A stretch of DNA of 64,000 nucleotides from Liolophura sinensis. Taxonomy: Eukaryota > Mollusca > Polyplacophora > Chitonida > Chitonidae. Where the stretch lies: the NCBI RefSeq assembly GCF_032854445.1, contig NC_088302.1, forward strand, positions 4,523,338 through 4,587,337, read 5' to 3'. This document shows, in pieces, positions 26,001 to 47,420 of the stretch; the stretch's first letter is position 1, and every line of letters begins with the position of its first letter. Position numbers and translations under genes: made by a program. Under the pieces are notes generated by a model that was not told the DNA's origin, ran no database searches, and saw nothing but the letters and a program-made list of their open reading frames with translations.

Positions 26001-28443
26001 TGTAGAGACTGGTGGGGAGTGAGTTACCTGAATCTGGTGTACGTGTATGAGGAACAATGTAGAGACTGGAGGGGAGTGAGTAACCTGAATCTGGTGTACG
26101 TGTATGAGGAACAACGTAGAGACTGGTGGGGAGTGAGTTACCTGAATCTGGTGTACGTGTATGAGGAACAACGTAGAGACTGGTGGGGAGTGAGTTACCT
26201 GAATCTGGTGTACGTGTATGAGGAACAACGTAGAGACTGGTGGGGAGTGAGTAACCTGAATCTGGTGTACGTGTATGAGGAACAACGTAGAGACTGGTGG
26301 GGAGTGAGTTACCTGAATCTGGTGTACGTGTATGAGGAACAATGTAAAGACTGGTGGGGAGTGAGTAACCTGAATCTGGTGTACGTGTATGAGGAACATC
26401 GTAGAGACTGGTGGGGAGTGAGTAACCTGAATCTGGTGTACTTGTATGAAGAACAATGTAGAGACTGGTGGGGAGTGAGTTACCTGAATCTGGTGTATGT
26501 GTATGAGGAACAACGTACAGACTGGTGGGGAGTGAGTTACCTGAATCTGGTGTACGTGTATGAGGAACAACGTAGAGACTGGTGGGGAGTGAATTACCTG
26601 AATCTGGTGTACGTGTATGAGGAACAACGTAGAGACTGGTGGGGAGTGAGTAACCTGAATCTAGTGTACGTGTATGAGGGACAATGTAGAGACTGGTGGG
26701 GAGTGAGTAACCTGAATCTGGTGTACGTGTATGAGGAACAATGTAGAGACTGGTGGGGAGTGAGTTACCTGAATCTGGTGTACGTGTATGAGGAACAACG
26801 TAGAGACTGGTGGGGAGTGAGTAACCTGAATCTGCTGTACGTGTATGAGGAACATCGTACAGACTGGTGGGGAGTGAGTAACCTGAATCTGGTGTACGTG
26901 TATGAAGAACAATATAAAGACTGGTGGGGAGTGAGTCACCTGAATCTGGTGTACGTGTTTGAGGAACAACGTAGAGACTGGTGGGGAGTGAGTAACCTGA
27001 ATCCGATGTACGTGTATGAGGAACAACGCAGAGACTGGTGGGGAGTGAGTTACCTGAATCTGGTGTACGTGTATGAGGAACAACATAGAGACTGGTGGGG
27101 AGTGAGTAACCTGAATCTGCTGTACGTGTATGAGGAACATCGTACAGACTGGTGGGGAGTGAGTAACCTGAATCTGGTGTACGTGTATGAAGAACAATAT
27201 AAAGACTGGTGGGGAGTGAATCCCCTGAATCTGGTGTACGTGTATGAGGAACAACATAGAGACTGGTGGGGAGTTAGTTACCTGAATCTGGTGTACGTGT
27301 ATGAGGAACAACGTAGAGACTGGTGGGGAGTGAGTAACCTGAATCTGGTGTACGTGTATGAGGAACAATGTAGAGACTGGTGGGGAGTGAGTAACCTGAA
27401 TCCGATGTACGTGTATGAGGAACAACGCAGAGACTGGTGGGGAGTGAGTTACCTGAATCTGGTGTACATGTATGAGGAACAACATAGAGACTGTGGGGGA
27501 GTGAGTAACCTGAATCCGATGTACGTGTATGAGGAACATCGTACAGACTGGTGGGAAGTGAGTAACCTGAATCTGGTGTACGTGTATGAGGAACAACGTA
27601 CAGACTGGTGGGGAGTGAGTAACCTGAATCTGATGTACGTGTATGAGGAACAACGTAGAGACTGGTGGGGAGTGAGTTACCTGAATCTAGTGTACACGTA
27701 TGAGGAACAACGTAGAGATTGGTGGGGAGTGAGTAACCTGAATCCGATGTACGTGTATGAGGAACAACGTAGAGACTGGTGGGGAGTGAGTAACCTGAAT
27801 CTGGTGTACGTGTATGAGGAACAACGTAGAGACTGGTGGGGAGTGAGTAACCTGAATCTGGTGTACGTGTATGAGGAACAACGTAGAGACTGGTGGGGAG
27901 TGAGTAACCTGAATCTGGTGTACGTGTATGAGGAACAACGTAGAGACTGGTGGGGAGTGAGTTACCTGAATCTGGTGTACGTGTATGAGGGACAATGTAG
28001 AGACTGGTGGGGAGTGAGTAACTGGTGTAGGTGTATGAGGAACAACATAGAGACTGGTGGGGAGTGAGTTACCTGAATCTGGTGTACGTGTATGAGGAAC
28101 AACGTACAGACTGGTGGGGAGTGAGTAACCTGAATCTGGTGTACGTGTATGAGGAACAATGTAAAGACTGGTGGGGAGTGAGTAACCTGAATCCGATGTA
28201 CGTGTATGAGGAACAATGTAGAGACTGGTGGGGAGTGAGTTACCTGAATCTGGTGTACATGTATGAGGAACAACTTACAGACTGGTGGGGAGTGAGTAAC
28301 CTGAATCCGATGTATGTGTATGAGGAACAATGTAGAGACTGGTGGGGAGTGAGTTACCTGAATCTGGTGTATGTGTATGAGGAACAACGTAGAGACTGGT
28401 GGGGAGTGAGTGACCTGAATCCGATGTACGTGTATGAGGAACA
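23100..28443. repeat. 2,672-bp tandem duplication within the 57-bp array
   Basis: Bases around 23.10-25.77 kb and 25.77-28.44 kb are near-identical copies offset by 2,672 bases. That equals 46 x 57 plus one 50-base unit lacking seven bases; the short unit (GTGAGTAACTGGTGTAGGTG) is at about 25345 and again at about 28017. Only a few differences were noted, such as TAAGGAACAATG at 23.66 kb versus TGAGGAACAATG, and CTGGTGGGG versus CTGTGGGGG near 24.82/27.49 kb. This is a very recent segmental duplication or an assembly duplication. Confidence 0.88.
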
Positions 28444-29885
28444 ACGTAGAGACTGGTGGGGAGTGAGTTACCTGAATCTGGTGTACATGTATGAGGAACA
28501 ACTTACAGACTGGTGGGGAGTGAGTAACCTGAATCCGATGTATGTGTATGAGGAACAATGTAGAGACTGGTGGGGAGTGAGTAACCTGAATCTGGTGTAC
28601 GTGTATGAGGAACAACGTTCAGACTGGTGGGGAGTGAGTAACCTGAATCTAGTGTACATGTATGAGGAACAACGTAGAGACTGTTGGGGAGAGAGTAACC
28701 TGAATCCGATGTACGTGTCTGAGGAACAACGTAGAGACTGGTGGGGAGTGAGTTACCTGAATCTGGTGTACGTGTATGAGGAACAATGTAGAGACTGGTG
28801 GGGAGTGAGTTACCTGAATCTGGTGTACGTGTATGAGGAACAATGTAAAGACTGGTGGGGAGTGAATCCCCTGAATCTGGTGTACGTGTATGAGGAACAA
28901 CATAGAGACTGGTGGGGAGTGAGTAACCTGAATCTGGTGTACGTGTATGAGGAACAATGTAAAGACTGGTGGGGAGTGAATCCCCTGAATCTGGTGTACG
29001 TGTATGAGGAACAACATAGAGACTGGTGGGGAGTTAGTTACCTGAATCTGGTGTACGTGTATGAGGAACATCGTACAGACTGGTGGGGAGTGAGTAACCT
29101 GAATCTGGTGTACGTGTATGAGGAACAATGTAGAGACTGGAGGGGAGTGAGTAACCTGAATCTGGTGTATGTGTATGAGGAACAATGTAGAGACTGGTGG
29201 GGAGTGAGTAACCTGAATCTGGTGTACGTGTATGAGGAACAATGTAGAGACTGGTGGGGAGTGAGTTACCTGAATCTGGTGTATGTGTATGAGGAACAAT
29301 GTAGAGACTGGTGGGGAGTGAGTAACCTGAATCTGGTGTACGTGTATGAGGAACAACATAGAGACTGGTGGGGAGTGAGTAACCTGAATCTGGTGTACGT
29401 GTATGAGGAACAACGTACAGACTGGTGGGGAGTGAGTAACCTGAATCCGATGTACGTGTCTGAGGAACATCGTACAGACTGGTGGGGAGTGAGTTACCTG
29501 AATCTGGTGTATGTGTATGAGGAACAATGTAGAGACTGGAGGGGAGTGAGTAACCTGAATCTGGTGTATGTGTATGAGGAACAATGTAGAGACTGGTGGG
29601 GAGTGAGTTACCTGAATCTGGTGTACGTGTATGAGGAACAATGTAGAGACTGGTGGGGAGTGAGTTACCTGAATCTGGTGTACGTGTATGAGGAACAATG
29701 TAGAGACTGGAGGGGAGTGAGTAACCTGAATCTGGTGTACGTGTATGAGGAACAATGTAGAGACTGGTGGGGAGTGAGTAACCTGAATCTGGTGTACGTG
29801 TATGAGGAACAATGTAGAGACTGGTGGGGAGTGAGTAACCTGAATCTGGTGTACGTGTATAAGGAACAATGTAGAGACTAGTGGG

Positions 29886-30596
29886 GAGTGAGTGGTGTAC
29901 GTGTATGGTGGGGAGCGAGTATCCGGAATCAGGTGTTCGTGTATGGTGGGGAGTGAGTAACCAGAATCAGGTGTACGTGTATGGTGGGGAGCGAGTAACC
30001 GGAATCTGGTGTACGTGTATGGTGGGAAGTGAGTAACCAGAATCAGGTGTACGTGTATGGTGGGGAGCGAGTAACCGGAATCAAGTGTACGTGTATGGTG
30101 GGGAGCGAGTAACCGGAATCTGGTGTACGTGTATGGTGGGGAGCGAGTAACCCGAATTAGGTGTACGTGTATGGTGGGGAGCGAGTAACCGGAATCTGGT
30201 GTACGTGAATGGTGGGGAGCGAGTAACCAGAATCTGGTGTACGTGTATGGTGGGGAGCGAGTAACCGGAATCTGGTGTACGTGTATGGTGGGGAGTGAGT
30301 AACCGGAATCAGGTGTACGTGTATGGTGGGGAGCGAGTAACCAGAATCGGGTGTACGTGTATGGTGGGGAGCGAGTAACCGGAATCTGGTGTACGTGTAT
30401 GGTGGGGAGCGAGTAACCAGAATCGGGTGTACGTGTATGGTGGGGAGCAAGTAACCAGAATCAGGTGTACGTGTATGGTGGGGAGCAAGTAACCAGAATC
30501 AGGTGTACGTGTATGTTGGGGAGCGAGTAACCAGAATCAGGTGTACGTGTATGGTGGGGAGCGAGTAACCGGAATCTGGTGTACGTGTATTGGTAC
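29886..30596. repeat. 38-bp variant array, about 18 copies
   Basis: Continues directly from the 57-base array with the 19-base-deleted unit. The 38-base length is not a multiple of three, so the long frames end here. Substitutions (AATCAGG/AATCTGG/AATCGGG) alternate. Confidence 0.94.
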
Positions 30597-30639
30597 TCCA
30601 TGTATTTCACAGATTGGTTCTTAACTTCACATTCTACAA

Positions 30640-31350
30640 TAAAAGGGTGGAGGAAACCAGACACATCTGGTATCAAAATACCACACCTGGAGGAAACCAG
30701 ACGCATTCGGTATCAAATCACCACACCTTGAGGAAACCAGACGCATTTGGTATCAAATCACCACACCTTCAGGAAACCTGACGCATCCCGTATCAAATCA
30801 CCACACCTTGCGGAAGCCTGACACATCCAGTATCAAATCACCACACCTTGACAAACACAACAGGTATTAGGATTCACTGCAACAGCCAAGGCAGGCGGAG
30901 GAAACCAGGCCGAGCCTTTATTAAAGCTCCACACCTGGAGGAAGCCAGATGGATCCTGTTTGAAATCACCACACCTTTCCAAACACCTGACAGAGAATAG
31001 GGTGAAACACTACATCTGAGCCGGGTGGAGGAAAACAGACCGAGCCTCTATCAAAGCCCCACACCTGGAGGAAACCAGATGAATCCTGTTTGAAATCACC
31101 ACACCTTTCCAAACACCTGACAGAGAATAGGGTGCAAAGCTAGAGTCAAGCCAGGTGGAGGAAACCAGACAGATCCTGTTCGAAATCACCACACCTTTCC
31201 AAACACCTGACAGAGAATAGGGTGAAACACTACATCTAAGCCAGGCGGAGGAAAACAGACATAAGTTGTAGGAAATTACCACACCTTTCCAAACGCCTGA
31301 AAGAGAATGGGGTACACCACTACCGCCAAACCTGGTGGACAAAACCAGAT
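30640..31350. repeat. Degenerate repeat family, 40-bp units grading into 87-133-bp units
   Basis: GGAGGAAACCAGACGCAT..GGTATCAAATCACCACACCT recurs every 40 bases at about 30.64-30.85 kb. Further right the same words appear in longer units with CAAACACCTGACAGAGAATA at about 30977, 31110, 31197 and (diverged) 31290. Confidence 0.85.
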
Positions 31351-33685
31351 CGAGTTTCCATCAACTCTCCACAGTCTAGTCTGCAGCAAGTCGAAGACCA
31401 ACCCGTTTTTTTTTTGTTTTTTTTTTCGGCATGTTTCCTAGACCTTATCAGTTAGGAAACCAAAATACAAGTAGAGCTGAGTTTTAAAGTCTTGGGCTTC
31501 TCATCTGGGTCTTGTTGCACAGGCCCCTTGTCATGTGAGAAAATTTCACCAACCAACTGATTGGCAGACAGGCAGACAGACTGATCGAGCTGCTAGTCCC
31601 CCCATAGTAGGCATTTCTTGCTTTTGAAACTCAATGCCACAGCTGGAGAACATGAAAGAATATATCTAACACCTGCTGATATACAAAATAATAATGCACA
31701 ACAAGAATCTTTCCATTTTTCCCCATTTAATAAGAGAATTTTACATTAATTTATCTTAAGGGTCGATGGTAAAAAAGCTATTCAAAGGTAAATCCTGAAC
31801 ATAAATATACAATATTTGCAAATTTCCAATGTTTTATTAACAGTACCATTTTACCATGCTACATCTATGCTTTAACACTCAGTCAGAACGAAAAATTTGT
31901 GAAACAAGTTTCAATGGGTAGACAAATAACATTCTGGAGTCTGTGACATGTTGTATCCCATAACTTGTGAATAAAATAAATAAAGAGCTTAGCTTCCATA
32001 CATCTATAATTTGGCATGGCAAGAAATGTAAAAGCATGTGAATAAATACATAGCCCAAGAGTTCCGCTGTGGCTAGAGTGGAAGAAAACATTCATATCCA
32101 TAATACTCAGGCGAATGTCCACTGCCACATAATTTCAAGTGTTACCTGACACCTACCAAGTAAATAACTGTCTTGATTTCCCCAGCATTCACTACATAAA
32201 AAAAATCGGTTTACAAGCAACCTCTAAGCCCTAATATTGAGAGCTTAGAGACAAAAACTGAACCGATTGAGTAAAATAGATTTAAGTTAAGATTTTCACA
32301 GCACAGCGCTCTGAAGCTATGCTTTGGATATGCCCGAGACTTTATGTTACGTGAACATTTGGTGCGACATTAATATCACAAACACGCATACCATGTCGCA
32401 GAAATAACACATGTTAAGGCTACATACATTATTCGTGTACAAGTTGACAAATGTGGCCAATGGGTGCACGTGTACTGAGTATTGCTCAAGGCAAGTTAGC
32501 AGGTACCATCAATTAAGAACATGCATTCATGTGAGATTGATGAATTGCGTAATACAGAGGTACACGCAAAATAAAATGTCTTTGTCCATAAGGTATTGTT
32601 AGATGTAAACAGTAATTTGGAAAACAAGCCAGCACTGAATTAATGGTTCAGTAGTTATCTACAATTTAACGATAACATGAAATGTAACAATGGTTATTTC
32701 AAATATTGAGAAAGCTCAGGAAGGAAAAGCACTGTCCTACCCTGTTAATGGTCATCTGAAATGCTCTAGGTGGCAACAAATTTAGACCTGATCTATCAAC
32801 ATAACAGTTCATAGCTCCTAGCACCTGTTTAACTACAATTCCTGTAACTAGTATTAAGCACAGATATATAACCGTTACACTTACAGTTACAAGGCAGTCG
32901 CCCATAAGCTCAAGGGAGGTAACTGGCAAGCACACTATATAGTACTCCTGAGTCTTTCTTACAATCACCAAAATACTGTATTGAGAGGTTTCTCTTGGTC
33001 TTTGAGGTACAAATAAATTAAGACATATTAAATTTACAGTTGAGGTTATATTAGTTTTTAGATTACCCTATCATTTTAAGTGTATTAAAAGAGTCTGACA
33101 ATGTTTTGTTTCTATGGTGGCAATCGAGACAGGTCTATACACGTGGTTGGCCAACAGAGGCACCGTGTCCACACATCACCGTGTCCTCAGAGTTATCCCA
33201 AAAACCTCATGCCCACACCAGTATGCCCTAGACACCATGGCCATTTGGGTACCCTCTCACATCACTCCCATAGGGTAGCCTGCCCACCCCACCCACCCCA
33301 CCCAAAGACACAATACCCAAACTTGTATCTCCCAAGACACCATATCCATACTAGTATAGCTAAATACCAGTACTATACTTTCATAGAAGACTACATGTAC
33401 ATGTCTATTTAGGTATCTCTCGCATGAGATCCATTTACACCACACAGCTGGAAGAATAGTCACCACTGAAAGGTGATGACCGTTTGTATAAACACTGATA
33501 TTAACAGTTCAATTTGTCACCATTTCTGCACGTGTTTGAACGCATGCTTGAAACACCACAGAAATCTTCCCGTAGCTAAGTTACTACTGGACTTCTATCT
33601 CTCATCGCCCGACCACCTATCAGTGTACAATGGACAGATTAAGGAACAAGCCAGACGCAGAGATCAGCATAACCTCTGGACATGG
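31351..33685. other. Intergenic sequence with no gene seen
   Basis: AT-rich unique sequence. It includes a T-rich run at about 31405-31428, an imperfect hairpin at 32204-32268 and a pyrimidine-rich stretch at 33150-33360 with degenerate AGACACCAT repeats. No coding exon was recognised on either strand. Confidence 0.5.
32204..32268. other. Imperfect two-stem hairpin
   Basis: AATCGGTT (32204-32211) pairs with AACCGATT (32261-32268), and CTCTAAGC (32222-32229) pairs with GCTTAGAG (32243-32250). Internal loops of 10 bases separate the two perfect 8-base stems and the terminal loop is 13 bases. It could be a small RNA precursor or a palindromic relic; no function can be assigned. Confidence 0.5.
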
Positions 33686-33689
33686 ATCA

Positions 33690-34832
33690 GTGTCATAGTC
33701 AGAAGAATCCAAGAGTTGTGTCAAAAGTCAGAGGAGTCGAACCGCTGTGTCAAAGGTCAGGAGTCCAAGGGCTGTGTCAAAAGTCAGAGCAGTACAATAG
33801 CTGTGTCAAAGGTCAGATAAGTCCAAGGGCTGTGTCAAAAGTCAGAGGAGTACAAGAGCTGTGTCAAAGGTCAGTCCAAGAGTCCAAGAGCTGTGTCAGA
33901 TGTCAGGAGTTCAAAAGCTTTGTAAAAAATCAGGAGCATAGGAACAGTGTCAACAGTTAGAGGAGTCCATGTCCAGTGTCAACAGTTAGAGGAGTCCATG
34001 TCCAGTGTCAACAGTTAGAGGAGTCTATGTCCAGTGTCAACAGTTAGAGGAGTCCATGTCCAGTGTCAACAGTTAGAGGAGTCCATGTCCAGTATCAACA
34101 GTTAGAGGAGTCCATGTCCAGTGTCAACAGTTAGAGGAGTCCATGTCCAGTGTCAACAGTTAGAGGAGTCTATGTCCAGTGTCAACAGTTAGAGGAGTCC
34201 ATGTCCAGTGTCAACAGTTAGAGGAGTCCATGTCCAGTATCAACAGTTAGAGGAGTCCATGTCCAGTGTCAACAGTTAGAGGAGTCCATGTCCAGTGTCA
34301 ACAGTTAGAGGAGTCCATGTCCAGTGTCAACAGTTAGAGGAGTCCATGTCCAGTATCAACAGTTAGAGGAGTCCATGTCCAGTGTCAACAGTTAGAGGAG
34401 TCCATGTCCAGTGTCAACAGTTAGAGGAGTCTATGTCCAGTGTCAACAGTTAGAGGAGTCCATGTCCAGTGTCAACAGTTAGAGGAGTCCATGTCCAGTA
34501 TCAACAGTTAGAGGAGTCCATGTCCAGTGTCAACAGTTAGAGGAGTCCATGTCCAGTGTCAACAGTTAGAGGAGTCTATGTCCAGTGTCAACAGTTAGAG
34601 GAGTCTATGTCCAGTGTCAACAGTTAGAGGAGTCCATGTCCAGTGTCAACAGTTAGAGGAGTCTATGTCCAGTGTCAACAGTTAGAGGAGTCTATGTCCA
34701 GTGTCAACAGTTAGAGGAGTCCATGTCCAGTGTCAACAGTTAGAGGAGTCCATGTCCAGTGTCAACAGTTAGAGGAGTCCATGTCCAGTGTCAACAGTTA
34801 GAGGAGTCTATGTCCAGTGTCAACAGTTAGAG
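33690..34832. repeat. 29-bp minisatellite with a degenerate left flank
   Basis: From 33945 to 34832 there are about 30 near-identical copies of GTGTCAACAGTTAGAGGAGT plus CCATGTCCA (variants CTATG and GTATC). To the left, 33690-33945, diverged 27-30-base relatives (GTGTCAAAAGTCAGAGGAGT) form an older fringe. Confidence 0.95.
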
Positions 34833-35372
34833 CCAACTACATAGACCATCAACCCAAGTCAGCTAAGACCAGAGATTAGCATTTTAACATTAGGATATCT
34901 TCCAAAAGCAGCCCAAGAACTAGGATTGCTGTCCCTGATTTCAACAGCTTGAACGCATGTTAGAAGGAAGACTTGAAAGTGTGTGCCATCTCACGATCTT
35001 CATAAAAGCTTTTCTCTCAATATGAAGTCCATCACCCCTGCTGAATCGTGGAGGGAGAGCAAGGGGAGTGATTAGGTGTGGATCAGATGTAATTTATCTG
35101 CCGAAGTCTTTCCTCTGCTGATTGTGAGTCAGATGTTCATCGCTACCCTGTGTATAGGAAATCTGTTATCTGCTGAAGTCTTTCCCTCTGCTGATTTTGA
35201 GTCAGATGTTTATCACTACCCTGTATATAAGACACCTGTTGTTTTGTCAGTCAAGAGTCTTTTCCTTCTGCTTACTGTGAGTCAGATTCTGTTGCAAACT
35301 TCATCCCAGCCTTAAGATCGCCCATCCCAGAAAGCCAATTAGTGCCACTTCCAAGATCCTCATCGACCATAG
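34833..35372 (-). other. Probable LONRF 3' untranslated/downstream region
   Basis: Directly downstream of the LONRF stop codon. It contains a roughly 74-base degenerate duplication (TTATCTGC.GAAGTCTTTCC at about 35093 and 35166). No coding sequence was seen, and no convincing polyadenylation signal could be chosen on the - strand. Confidence 0.45.
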
Positions 35373-45983
<10,611 letters not shown>

Positions 45984-46126
45984 CAGATCACCATCAAGAT
46001 GACAAACACAGAGCCGAAGGATCCACCTCCAATTCGCTCACCGTCATAGTACAACACCTTACTGGCACAGAACTGTTTTATTCTGTGATGTAGATATACA
46101 GCCTCAATGCCCGGCTTACATAAACC

Positions 46127-46156
46127 CACGTGATCTCGACGGCGACTTCTCATTGG
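46127..46156 (-). promoter_or_regulatory. Candidate LONRF promoter elements
   Basis: About 145-175 bases upstream of the LONRF start codon, a CACGTG E-box (46127-46132) and an inverted CCAAT box (ATTGG on the + strand, 46152-46156) lie close together in locally GC-richer sequence. Position and motif type fit a CCAAT/E-box promoter. No TATA element or start site can be chosen. Confidence 0.35.
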
Positions 46157-46689
46157 CTGGCGGGTGATTCAAGTCGCACTTATGCAAGGTACTCGGGGGG
46201 CAAAGGTCACGGAGGCTCTACATCTCCAACTAGGCACATACACGTATGCAGGTAGTGTTTTATTGTTTACTATTAAATATAGCCTTAAACTATAACTATT
46301 ACAGAACGGCTAGCTACAACAAAAACTAGTTGGGGCGATGGAGCATCTTTTAGTTGCAAGTATGCGAGAATAGACAATAAAGTGTTCATATGTAAAGCGT
46401 TTATCATGTAATTGTGTGCTCTAGGCCATGTATGTACATCTTCTAAGTACACGAGCAGAAGTGTGAACAATGCCGTATTTCGTATTACACAGTGTCTGTT
46501 TCTGCCATATAGAGGCGTTTGTTGCGTTACACGTTATTCATTACATATTACGTGTATAATTATTTTATTCTATTGCATTTTAACTCTCTTTTGATATATG
46601 TCATATACTGTATAAAAAAAAAGCTCAAACTGGAAGTATAATGTACGTAGGCCTATATAGGCCTACATTTTATAAGGCAAAATAGATAT
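46157..46689. other. Intergenic sequence with no gene seen
   Basis: AT-rich, without a supported feature. Confidence 0.5.
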
Positions 46690-46890
46690 ATAACCGTACT
46701 GAAGAATATTTCACTTATACGACGGCGGCCAGCGTTATGGTGTGAGGAAACTCACGACTATTTGCAAGTTGCTGACAGACCTTTCCACCTACGACCGGAG
46801 AGGAAGCCAGCATGAGCTGGACTTGAACTCACAGCGACCGCATTGGTGGGAGGCTCCTGGATCATTGTGCCCCGCCGGCCCTAGTTAGGC
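46690..46890 (-). mobile_element. SINE (family A), reverse orientation
   Basis: On the - strand it reads CAATGCGGTCGCTGTGAGTT, CAGCTCATGCTGGCTTCCTC and ACGCTGGCCGCCGTCGTATA followed by AGTGAAATATTCTTCAGTAC, the best match to the common mollusc SINE core. Confidence 0.85.
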
Positions 46891-47254
46891 CAACAGATAA
46901 TAATCACCTTGAGATGAACGTGACGGCCATCATGCATACGCGTAGGCTACATAGCGATGTGTTGCCCCATCTCTTCCAAACATAAAAACCAATTCAACTC
47001 TTTTTTGTACTGTTAGCTTACTAGCCATAATTAACTCTGAAAGAGAGAAAAAAAATGAAAATCAGTAATAAATCTGAAACACAGAAAAAAATGAAAAATC
47101 AGGATGGTGCACGACTTCTGGGACACCCTGTATATTAATTAATTTTTTATCTTTGTCTTGTGTATGGTGTTTATTATTAAGCATATCTTGGAGTATGGCG
47201 TCAAACGTAAAGTAAATAAATAAGTAAACAAAGAAAGAAATGGTGTCTGAATAC

Positions 47255-47420
47255 GTGTATTTATGTGTGTATGTACATACGTACATATATTTATGTGTGC
47301 ATGTTACATACGTACATGTATTTATGTGTGCATGTTACATACGTACTTGTATTTATGTGTGCATGTTAAACACGTACATGTATTTATCTGTGCATGTAAC
47401 ATACGTACATTTAGTTGCAT
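47255..47420. repeat. 31-32-bp tandem repeat, about 5 copies
   Basis: Unit TACATGTATTTATGTGTGCA plus TGTTACATACG with small variants. Alternating purine/pyrimidine words (GTGTGCATGT, ACATACGTAC) make it prone to slippage. Confidence 0.85.

Larger units (their letters stand above)
18249..29885. repeat. Giant 57-bp minisatellite, about 200 copies
   Basis: The unit is 57 bases: GAACAATGTAGAGACTGGTG, then GGGAGTGAGTAACCTGAATC, then TGGTGTACGTGTATGAG. Copies differ by a small set of recurring substitutions (TGT/CGT/CAT, AGAGAC/ACAGAC, AACC/TACC/GACC, CTGGTG/CCGATG/CCGCTG) reshuffled in mosaics. It is interrupted only by a block of 38-base variants at 22.5-22.7 kb. As 57 is 19 codons, one - strand frame runs for 1,904 codons, a second - strand frame is open for over 1,000, and + strand frames are open for 885 and 902 codons. 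Simultaneous opening of overlapping frames on both strands argues against a protein. Confidence 0.97.

Noticed and set aside
18241-29881. Giant repeat proteins (1,904, 1,098, 902, 885 and 616 codons) in the 57-bp array
   Set aside because: The unit is exactly 19 codons, so any frame without a stop in one unit stays open. Three overlapping frames on two strands are open at once, there is no plausible start or splice context, and the 38-base variants end the frames.
1-34832. CRISPR array or prokaryotic origin
   Set aside because: The tandem arrays have no unique spacers, and the window holds spliced animal genes, SINEs, LINEs and a Polinton.
35076-35315. 79-codon + strand ORF downstream of LONRF
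   Set aside because: It is produced by a roughly 74-base degenerate tandem duplication, with no motif and no splice support.
46690-46890. Coding exon upstream of LONRF
   Set aside because: The GC-richer stretch is a reverse SINE with the same core as copies elsewhere in the window.
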